This document shows positions 55,616 through 64,000 of a stretch of 64,000 nt of DNA, one piece after another. The notes below the pieces were generated by a model. The model searched no databases and had not been told where the DNA came from. It saw only the letters and a program-made list of their open reading frames with translations. The stretch covers positions 124,950,133-125,014,132 of the forward strand of contig OW121853.1 of assembly GCA_933228895.1 (NCBI GenBank), written 5' to 3'. The stretch is from Platycnemis pennipes (Eukaryota; Arthropoda; Insecta; Odonata; Platycnemididae). The position numbers were made by a program, and so were the translations under genes. Numbering within the stretch: the first letter of the stretch is position 1; each line of letters opens with the position of its first letter.

Positions 55616-56093
55616 CTCGCAAAGCAAGAAATAAAATTTAAAAAATATCAATTAAAAACACACCCACAAGCACTCACTCACACACTCAAATGGCCTAACT
55701 TCTGGGAGAATCGAGCTCAAAAAGAGCGTAGTCAGGGTGCAAGGGCAAGACGAGGATTTGCGTAGGATACACGTTTGCGATCATAACCCAGGCATCCTGA
55801 TCAGGGTTCCATCAGCCCTGTGAAGGAGATCCCATTTGGGTTGAGTGTGTGTGCCTTTGGTTGTGTCACTGACGAGGAAGTAACATTCCCGTAAACCACC
55901 ACAGGAAGGTTTTCTGGTTGAGAGGCTGTGGTTTGTCACTGCTGTGGAATTTACCCTCCCACAAACCAACACAGCGATTTTTTGCTGTGTACCTTAACGA
56001 GGGTTGCCAATTTTTACGGCAATTGGTGATTTTTTATGTTATTTATTACTTCAAGAGGCCGTAGAGCTCAATCTCCTTAGACTCGCAAAGCAA
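55616..56093. mobile_element. Inverted-repeat element E1, copy 2, internally rearranged
   Basis: Element 55628-56081 (454 bp) between exact 12-bp duplications CTCGCAAAGCAA (55616-55627 and 56082-56093). Both AT-rich ends and the 'aagaggccgtagagct' tail match copy 1. Segment B (55665-55770) is in the same orientation as in copy 1, but segment A (55775-56020) is inverted and follows B, so the internal order is B(+)A(-) instead of A(+)B(+). Confidence 0.8.
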
Positions 56094-56099
56094 ACGAAT

Positions 56100-57365
56100 G
56101 ATGCAATGGATGAATTGGTGGAATACTGGATAAATATTATCAATAAAAACTTACGTGTGAATATTTAGATGGAATCTAGGGCGGTTGGCATAAAGTCTTC
56201 AAGTATCTTTGATTGAAAATGAATTAGTTCATCAATTATATCGCCAGAAGAGGTTAAAGGTGCCTTAGTTTATTTATAAAATTTTTTCGATCTAGCAAGA
56301 TGAATCTACTCAGCAATGTATTCCCCTTTGTCAAATCTTTTTGGCGGAATGGACATTATTCTGAGACAAAGTATTATTCATAGCATGCCATTTGTATATT
56401 ACCGTCGTATTTTTTTGTTGATACTATTTCCTATGGCTGTCTTGTAAATTGTATTTTCAAGTGCAATATAGGATCCGTTTCAAAGTAAAGCAAGTATAAT
56501 TTAATGTCCATTTACCTCAACTCGGATGAAGAATTTCTTCTTAAATATTGCAAAAACTTTTCTAATTTACGTGGGATTGAGCTTATTGATAAAAAAAAAT
56601 TATCGCGGAAGAATGCTTTCTTCAATCAATTACTTTTCGAATGACATTGTTCTTTGATGCTCAAGCTCGTTCATTTTGGCTACGATTTATTTCTTTCTCT
56701 GTAAATTTAAGGCAAAATATTTGAGTTTTCTCAAACTATTCTAAAACTTTTGATGAAAAATTCATTCAAATGACCGAGATTATTACGAAATCTACGAGCA
56801 GAATATTAATATTTCGTGGAAAAAATTCTCAACCACGGCCGAAATTCAAGACCTAAAACACCATAATGTTGGAAAGCATGGCAGAATAATTTGGCAACTT
56901 TCTTTTCCCACGCATATTTTTAAACAAAATATGATCACCGAGGCAATATTTATACTCTTCTGTATTTATGCATTAACTCGGAGGCTGCTTGATGTGCCAC
57001 GGAGCCGGCGGCGCTATACTGAAACAAATGAACAGCGACGGAACCCTGTTGGAAGTGCCTCGGACGCAGTGTACCTACATACAAATGGCCAACTGGATCA
57101 TTAGGTGCGCGGCTGGAGTCTGGGCGCAAAGGAAATGGACCGTACTGTCATGCAGATCGCACGAGAGCTTCGCGAGAATGCAGGTTAGGCACGCATTGCA
57201 CTCGCCGCCGCTCGGTTGTTTCCAGATTCATTTATAGCGCGTGTGTCCAGAAATTAGGACTGACCGAAATAATGACCTCAGGGCTGACAGTAAAAATTCA
57301 GGAGAAGTCATGTGCACTCAGAATAGATTGGCGTTTTCTCCAACTTGGTTCACAAAAATGAGAAA
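56100..57365. other. No recognised repeat; AT-rich with one GC-rich island
   Basis: AT-rich, apart from the CpG-containing island at 56980-57240 described separately. Confidence 0.45.
56992..57183 (+). CDS. Possible coding exon, unknown product
   Basis: In a GC-rich island, a plus frame begins ATG 56992 and reads MCHGAGGAILKQMNSDGTLL and onward to FARMQ, with a donor-like CAG|GTTAGG at 57183. Cysteine-containing, no known motif. Upstream is AT-rich, with an in-frame stop at 56974. No partner exon or acceptor is convincing. Confidence 0.13.
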
Positions 57366-57369
57366 ATTA

Positions 57370-57645
57370 GCCTTTACTGTCCGCAATAATGAATACCATT
57401 GGTAATTAGAAAGTTACAACCTGACGCTTTTCCAAAAATTACACATGTAATAAATTAAATCAGCCTCTACTGTCCGCAATAATGAATAGCATTGGTAATT
57501 AGAAAGTTACAACCTGACGCTTTTCCAAAAATTACACATGTAATAAATTAAATCAGCCTCTACTGTCCGCAATAATGAATACCATTGGTAATTAGAAAGT
57601 TACAACCTGACGCTTTTCCAAAAATTACACATGTAATAAATTTAA
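57370..57645. repeat. 93-bp tandem repeat, three units
   Basis: Units start at 57370, 57463 and 57556 (gcct[c/t]tactgtccgcaat). They differ at a very few positions (cctTta/cctCta, atAGca/atACca). Non-coding minisatellite. Confidence 0.95.
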
Positions 57646-57649
57646 AAAA

Positions 57650-58570
57650 TGCAGAATCATTGTGGTTATTAAGACACAGATTTTTATAACTCTTAACTGT
57701 AATATGGAAAAATATAGTAAGCAATCATTTGAACTAATTGCATTTAATGTACCTGCAAAACTGAAAAAATCGTATCAGCTATAAACCAAATCTATAAGAA
57801 AAATATAAAATAGCAAAAACATTTTTCTCTTGCCTAATAATAAAATAACCCATAATTTTTGCGATCATCACCACATATGTGAAGAACCACGTTGGACTCT
57901 TAATTATATCTATAGCTTTTGTTTGCGCTTAACGACGCCATCACTGTAAAATGAAACTATTATCGTTAAAAATGATTTAAGTGATTGCTACGAATTTTTG
58001 TACATAATTCACTCTGATATTCCCTTTATAAAGTAATTGTATGTGTTTTGGAAAAGAGGCAAACTCTTTTAGAAAAAAAGATTCTACTGAGCTTTTTGTC
58101 GTTATTTCGATGACATGTAGAGGATTGAGAATGTATTCCTAACGAGTGAAGGATGTTGATTTATTTTTGTATCTTGTATTCCTTTCTTTAAATTTAGCGC
58201 TGGGGGGGAAAGCGAAGACACCATTGATTGTTCTCGTGGGGCATGATTTTGAGAACTCATCTGATCCTCCTCCATAAATTGATCACCTTAAACCGTTCCA
58301 AAAATTTTGGCCGCATCCTCCGCCTGGCGACCTCACTGCTCACATAAATTATGCCGCATCCAAGCCACCCCACTCTCTCCTTTCCTCTCACCTCCTCCCC
58401 AGTCTCTCGGATGCTGGCCAATTATTTTTTTTTTCGCAGGCCTTAACTGTGCCTGCTGAATTTTTTTTGGAATGGGACGAAGTGTGCATATTTGTTAACA
58501 TTCTGCTGTTACTCAACTACCAGCATTTTACCTTACATAACACCATCAGAAAAAACCGAGGAGCTATGGA
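57650..58570. other. No recognised feature
   Basis: AT-rich DNA with T-runs near 58430 and 58466. Confidence 0.5.
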
Positions 58571-58574
58571 GGCA

Positions 58575-59900
58575 ATAATCATATGGAGGCATAAGAAAAT
58601 GATTCACGTTGTATGTGGCATTCGTTGACTTAAAAAAGGCCTTTATTAATTTAGAATGGAACAAGATGTTAATAAAAGAAGCAATTTGAATAGACTACAA
58701 TGACGGAAGAATAATCTATAGCCTCCACAAAAACCGGGTTACCACAATGCGAATTGAAGATGGAAGTAAGATAGAAGCCAAAATAAATAAATGAGTTTGA
58801 CAAGGATAAAATCTCTCCCCAGCGTTATTCAACATATACCTGGAAGAAGCAATAAGAGACGCAGAAGAGATTGGTATCAAAGACATCAAGGTGAATGGTG
58901 AAGAAATCAACCTTTTCCGGTTTGCTGATGACATCGCAGTGCAGCAGAAAGTCGAGAGAACTTGCAAGCATCCCAGACCACAATCGGCCACGTACTTAAC
59001 GAATATAATATGAGCATCAATAAGAAGAAAACTATAATCATAGTGTGCGGAAGAGAGAAGCTTAGGACTGATGTCACCATTCGAGGAGTGAAATTAGAAC
59101 AAGTTGAGAACTTTACCTACCTCGGCAGCACTATAACTTGGGATGGAAGAAGTTCGACGGATATCAAGCGAAGAAAAGCACAAATTAATGAGGCGTTCAT
59201 GAAGAAGAGGCACTACTGTGCTAAATGAACCTACAGCTGCAATCGAGGAAGCACTTGATCAAAACATTCGTATGGAGCGTGGTACCATATGGATCATAGA
59301 CATGGAACATCGGGGAAGTAGACCAGCGAAGAATTGAAGCCTTCCAAGCATGGTGCTGGAGGAGAATGTTTAAGATTAAATGGACATAATGAAATAAAAC
59401 CCGTGCAATTTTCCAAAAATAAAAGTTTTTACTCCAACCCGGGTTTCAATGTTGATATATCATCGTCAGGTGTAACAAATTTGAAACCCGGATCGGAGCA
59501 AAAAATTTTATTTAGTGGAAAATTGCACGGGCTTTATTTCATTATGTACAAAGTCCACTCGAGAATCCTCGGATTTTATATTAAATGTACAGACAAAGTG
59601 AGGAACAAAGAGGTGTACAGAAGAGCAGTTGAAGGAAGGACAATGTGGAAACCCTATGCCAAAGAAGAACCAGATGGATTGGACATACCTTGAGACACAA
59701 TTAATTGGTAAGTAATATAATAGAAGAGAAAATAGAAAGGACGATCCCGTGAGGAAGACCAAGGGACAAGTGCAAAGGGCAAATAAAGAAGGATGTAAAA
59801 GGGAAAACATAACAGGGTGTGAGGGAATTAACACTGAATAGGCTAGAATGGAGGGCTGAAGTAAACGGAAGTAAACCAGTCCTAGGATTGAAATACTGAT
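58575..59900 (+). mobile_element. RTE-like LINE, RT palm to 3' end, split by an insertion
   Basis: Plus strand: LKKAFINLEWNKMLIKEA (58635-58690; VDLEKAFDNVDW equivalent), NLSPALFNIYLEEAI near 58815-58855, intact FRFADDIAVQQK with the catalytic Asp pair (58920-58950), LNEYNMSINKKKTIIIVCG, and VENFTYLGSTITWDGRSSTDIKRR (59105-59170). Then an insertion 59386-59579, after which the ORF resumes at TDKVRNKEVYRR. The tail 'actgatgatgatgaa' lies near 59896. Sequence differs from the 12-kb copy, so it is a different subfamily. Stops at several places; dead, but with the active-site residues kept. Confidence 0.85.
59375..59590. mobile_element. Foldback insertion F4 with 11-bp target-site duplication
   Basis: Insert 59386-59579 (194 bp) between ATTAAATGGAC (59375-59385) and ATTAAATGTAC (59580-59590). 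Inside, 59385-59546 is a long palindrome-like structure with 30-bp arms (cataatgaaataaa...cccgtgcaattttcc) and inner arms cccgggtttcaa/ttgaaacccgg. An asymmetric ~33 bases follow on the right. Removing it restores the RTE reading IKWTDKVRN. Minus strand contains CTGACGA (59469-59463) and GAAA (59447-59444). Confidence 0.85.
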
Positions 59901-59909
59901 GATGATGAA

Positions 59910-62265
59910 CACAATCAACCACATAAAAAAATGAACTTTTGGGAAACATCTTAAAATACTGACAATTCTGCCCACGTTTTGACGAAGACACTATCTTTTA
60001 TGTTAAAACATTATCTTCGTCCAGAATAAGATTACCAACACCATTTATCTCCTACTCTCATTTATTCGAACTTTCTTTGAGATAAGAACTAAACACTTGA
60101 TGATCGGTCTCAAAATCTCTATTTCATTAACTTGCATACAATTAATACATATGGGACGCAGAAATTGATTTCCACTCCTGAAGAAAACGCTCTAGATATC
60201 CTACCCTGAGCCGTGTTTTCTTCCTTTCAGATGTGTGGTTTGTCAGAAATATTGACCAATAAAGCACCAAATTTGAGTTTTAGTATCCATATTTGTTCCG
60301 TAAAATAATTTTAATGCCAAAATTAAAACGTTTTTTTTTGCTGAATCTACACTGAATGCTAGTGAAAAGTTCTTCATACCAGCACTTCATCCATCAGTTT
60401 GGTTCCATTCAAATGCACGCCACCAGTGTTGTTTGACCATAATGTTGATTATATTTCCAGTGAACGTCAGCATGTGTGCTTCAAATGGACTTTAATTCCT
60501 CTCAGACTACTAAAAGAAAATTTTGAACCCTAGAAACCCTAGAAATGATATCAAAGGCCTCTGCCGTTCTACCATACTTTATGATCACTTCCTCTGCATC
60601 CAAATTTTCCTCATTAATCAAATAATAAACTCTGGTGACCCTGTATTGTACACGCTTTTATCACTTGGCTTCCATCAACCCCCTTATTCTCTTCTCTCCA
60701 TAACAGCCATCCTAACCTTTCTCGAATATTTCATCATCTCATTAAATTCGCGCCCTCCATTTTTACATATCCTTTTTCCAAATTTATCGCGTCATCTCAT
60801 TTTCTTTTTTCGCCAAAATGGGCATTTAAATCTTCTTATTTTTGTTAAAATTTATTTTAGAAATCACTCCTGTCTAAAAAGCCACCATATGAGATCAGCC
60901 GATTCATCAAATGTTATCATTGATTATCGTTATGATTCATCAAATGTTCAGGATAACGAAAGGTTATAATTTCGCAAAGCTCTTTATGTCTTCTGAGTAG
61001 ATGTTTACCAGAATGTTCGGTCGTCAATGTTCCCGGCTTAGAAGATTCTCAATTTGAAGACGCAACTATGCCCCGAGTTTCGCTCGAGCCTCAGATTTAT
61101 CCAGGTGAATCCTGCAATGCAGTCATGATGGTAAAAACTCTTTGATTGTAGGCAAGTCATCTGCTCATGGTGAACGGGGTGAGCTGCCAGGGAACTGTGC
61201 CTGCGATTGAAAGCTTGAGAAGCTGCAGAGTCACTGTTCAAATGAATGGTCTTCTTCTTTAAAAATTGACATTCCAATACCCTCGTTATTTCTTCATGCT
61301 TATGGTAATTTATGATTATACTTATGCACCTTGATTTTACTCTTTCCATTGTTTCATTATTTATCGCTCATATTTCATCTAATTTATCTTTAATCTATAC
61401 TCCTTATACTAATTCGGTAATACGCTCACCAGTGACCTCTTACCCTTCACTACTGGAATTTCAAACCTAGGTTTGAACATCAATAAAGGGTTTATTAATA
61501 CCCCGTATACTTTTACCCTCGTCTTCCCTCACTTCCCAACTCTTTTCAAGATGACCTTCCGTCTGGCTGATACGGTAGGCACATATAAAGGGGTATACGC
61601 CCCCTTTCGAACGGAGCAGAGAACTTGGAAAGCCTTCCACATAAGTAATTACTATGATATTACTATCATTATGTAAGTATTTGAACTCTCTATCTGTTTT
61701 CGAACCTTGCTCCTGAGGAAGGAAAGCTCTTCCTCCATATATCATTCATTTTAGGCTTAATTTTTCCCGTCTATCACACGATGACTGTACTGACGAGAGA
61801 TGGAGACTCTTTTGAGAATAGAGTAGACATTTGCGATATTTTATTTCTATCCCTGATGCCTCTAAAACTCCCTGCCAAACAGTGGGAAATATCATTTGCC
61901 AATATCTGTCAGGTGCCTCAAAGCAAATTTGCAGTGTCTAGGAGTGAAAAGGTTGAGCTCCCTTGCTGTGAGGCGAAACCTAGTTGGCGTTCTCTCAGCC
62001 CAACGTTTTGTGGCGCGCCCTCCCGCTCAAACATGCGCGACTCTCTCCCTCCCCATCGCTTCCCACCCTCCTCCCTTCGCCTCGCGGCGAAAGAAATCGG
62101 AGGGATATCCTCGATTCCTCATTTCCGGGTGCTTCGCGTGGGTGGGACAACGGAGAGAGACAAAAAGCAATGACACAGAGGGGGGAACATATGCGTAAAA
62201 GTCTAAGCGCCCCCGCGGGTTAGACGGCGAAATTTCGTAACATCCGGAATGAAGTCGTTCAGCCG
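59910..62265. other. No recognised gene
   Basis: AT-rich with a GC-richer patch 61900-62260. The 148-codon plus frame at 60523-60969 is hydrophobic and T-rich with no motif. Frames at 61467-62308 overlap on both strands. None is called. Confidence 0.45.
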
Positions 62266-62304
62266 ACGATGCTCTCTCTCGTTCCCCTTCCCTCATTCTC
62301 CATT

Positions 62305-62356
62305 TCATCCTCTCTCACTCCCTCCCTCCCTCCTTCCCTCCCTCTTTCCCTCTCGT
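62305..62356. repeat. (CTCC)n-type pyrimidine microsatellite
   Basis: A run of ctcc/ttcc units at about 62310-62355, embedded in a longer CT-rich tract from 62265. Confidence 0.85.
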
Positions 62357-62839
62357 ACTCTTTTATCAAGAATTTCTCTATTTCCTACGATGTAAATGAC
62401 GCTTCCATCGCAAATGCCTCTGCACCTTGTTAGGAACGGCCTGATATGACTATCGTCAAGGTGAGATGTTCTGGGCGTAGTGAAGCAAACAAAACGAAGT
62501 AAATAAACAATTAATAAGTATCAAGTTTGTGTGTGATTGAGGATGATAAACAACATAAAAGATAATTTGTGGAAGGTCGAGAACAAAGAAGAAATAGCGA
62601 AGGAAAAGTGTACTAGATTATTTTATTGCTGGAAAATAGAGAACCGATTAAAAACAAAATATCGCCGGAGGAGCATATTAGAACCTACATATTTAAATTT
62701 ATCATTAAAATAACTATTCAAATGTCAAGGCCGTGAGAATAAATTCAGCCCTTCCTAGAGAGCTTGAGGTACCAGGTCTCCCAACAGCTACGGTCATATC
62801 ACACAGTCTATCCAGAGGTCTTAACTCTATGACAAACAC

Positions 62840-62945
62840 AATGTTATTGCACCGGGCGAGATTTGAACCCGGGATATTGGGTTCACGTGTTACCGAACTG
62901 GCTACTGCAAACGGTTTCAAACCTTCCTCTGTATTCAAAATGTAC
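62840..62945 (-). mobile_element. tRNA-derived SINE head
   Basis: Minus strand: A-box-like TAGCCAGTTCGG (62904-62893) and B box GGTTCAAATCTC (62869-62858), with CCCGGG...CCCGG pairing around the T-arm. No intact acceptor stem, and downstream sequence differs from SINE-1, so it is a SINE or a tRNA pseudogene, not a working tRNA gene. Confidence 0.6.
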
Positions 62946-62995
62946 TTTATATGTTTCCATTTAGGCGTGCGGCGAAGGGTGGCTCCACACCAGGA

Positions 62996-63273
62996 GGGTT
63001 GTGTTTGAAACTGTCGGCATTATCTCGAATCCATTGAACAAACACGAATGGTTCGAAATTTTGGTTTGTTAAAACACCTGATTACAACCTTATTCACTGT
63101 TTACATTTGTGGGCTCCATAGTAGACACAGATGAGAAAAGCTCAATAGAAAACAATTAAGGATATTGTAATGAGCGATTTGGACATCAAATTTGTGAACC
63201 ATTCGTGATTATACCACGTGACTGCTTGGTTACCTATTCGAGATAATTCCGACGGATTCAAACACAACAACCC
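62996..63273. mobile_element. Foldback element F5 (278 bp)
   Basis: Left arm GGGTTGTGTTTGAAACTGTC (62996) to ATTATCTCGAAT (63030) is answered by ATTCGAGATAAT (63236) to TTCAAACACAACAACCC (63273). Pairing continues inward imperfectly (aacacgaatggttcg versus gaaccattcgtgatt). No ORF; no clear target duplication. Confidence 0.75.
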
Positions 63274-63279
63274 TGGCAA

Positions 63280-64000
63280 GCACTACCCTAGCGCACCAAA
63301 TCCTATTACTAGTGAATATTATATTAACGTTTTTATAAGAGAATTTTACTTTTTCTTTTAAATTCACAAAAGAAACAAATCACACTTCTAATGTAATATA
63401 GGTTTAAATATCGAACTATCTTCATGTGAAAAGGATCCTGTATTAATAAAAATATATCTGGTATATATATCATGTATATAATAATGACTAAAAATTGCCT
63501 GTGCAATATATACTCAAGAAAACAATCAAAAATGCCTAAACACCTACGTTACCTATCCCACCTGATTACCTCCTCGAAAATTTTATAGGCAAATAATATC
63601 TATCATTACCGTGTATTCTACGCAGAAAAATATAACCTAAAATCTCTCAATTCAAAAATAAAATTTTCTAATTTAATCTTTGTGATCAACTATCAACGAA
63701 TCAACATATTTTTCCGTAACCAAGTGATGGCCGATCTCAATTGAGTATACCTTTGTGATATGGCATCAAGAGCAATGGTATTTTTAATGGAATTCTGTAA
63801 CATATTCTAGAAACGATATCGCATCCCCTGACTTTGTAGCTAGACTATGGATGAGACTATGTTTATACTGTGCCCTTAGTGTTGTGATATCATATTGAAT
63901 GCTTGCCCTGAAGAAGTCGCAGGCGCGATTCTGCTTTGCCGTTGCTTCTTGCTGCAGAAAATTGTCTCAGAGGACTTATATTCGCAGAATAGAACCATAG
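63280..64000. other. No recognised feature
   Basis: Strongly AT-rich unassigned sequence to the window end. Confidence 0.5.

Noticed and set aside
57370..57645. CRISPR array
   Set aside because: Three contiguous 93-bp units with no unique spacers in apparently eukaryotic DNA; a simple minisatellite.
60523..60969. 148-codon plus-strand open frame
   Set aside because: Hydrophobic, T-rich translation with no motif, in AT-rich DNA with no splice or start context; consistent with chance.
62840..62945. Functional tRNA gene
   Set aside because: A and B boxes are present but no acceptor-stem pairing or cloverleaf; better read as SINE or tRNA pseudogene. The same applies at 47465, 22462, 21015 and 31742.

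Overview
This window looks like gene-poor, AT-rich nuclear DNA from an arthropod, most likely an insect. That rests on the mix of repeats (CR1/Jockey-like, RTE-like, I-like and LOA-like LINEs, a Penelope-like fragment, tRNA-derived SINEs, a hAT remnant, many foldback elements) and on the absence of bacterial-style gene packing. No complete, confidently recognisable host protein-coding gene, rRNA or CRISPR array is visible. Nearly all recognisable coding sequence belongs to decayed transposable elements. Family names are from reading motifs by eye; no database search was possible.

Layout. 1-5.1 kb: a reverse-strand 3' piece of 'LINE-A' (CR1/Jockey-like, 3' end marked by GTAGATGTAGATG) and a long eroded RTE-like LINE. 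5.4-15.4 kb: a palindromic tRNA-SINE, an inverted pair of a small repeat, three copies of a ~527-bp inverted-repeat MITE ('MITE-1'), two tandem LINE-A tails and an RTE-like copy. 15.4-18.4 kb: the longest LINE-A copy, a near-identical 145-bp duplication, and a 964-bp element with 36-bp terminal inverted repeats. 18.4-29.2 kb: mostly unrecognised, with two more MITE-1 copies, SINE remnants and a foldback element. 29.27-29.49 kb: a possible TATA promoter plus ATG-free first exon and splice donor on the minus strand. 29.6-32.4 kb: a distinct LINE fragment, a SINE and a Penelope-like GIY-YIG fragment. 35.1-35.6 kb: a nested foldback element. 38.2-42.2 kb: a LOA/I-type LINE with separate ORF1 (DUF4780-like) and ORF2 (endonuclease, damaged RT, RNase H). 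43-49.5 kb: LINE-A and RTE-like fragments, a foldback element and short perfect hairpins. 49.6-51.5 kb: a 5'-truncated I-like LINE with a 16-bp target-site duplication and an open RNase H reading frame. 52-56.1 kb: two copies of an inverted-repeat element with internally inverted organisation, flanking a 793-bp hAT remnant. 57.4-57.6 kb: a 93-bp tandem triplication. 58.6-59.9 kb: an RTE-like LINE split by a foldback insertion. 62.8-63.3 kb: a SINE and a foldback element.

Nothing here works as an operon or pathway. The story is layered transposon insertion, and insertion order can be read in several places: a foldback element inside the RTE-like LINE, a 194-bp repeat at the LOA LINE 3' end, and a SINE beside the Penelope-like fragment. 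The most unusual signals are (i) foldback elements with 11-12-bp target duplications, one carrying a hammerhead-ribozyme-like CUGANGA...GAAA core that also appears in two other repeats, (ii) an internally inverted pair of related elements, and (iii) several short, perfect 18-21-bp hairpins and a zero-spacer SINE palindrome that look like template-switch scars.
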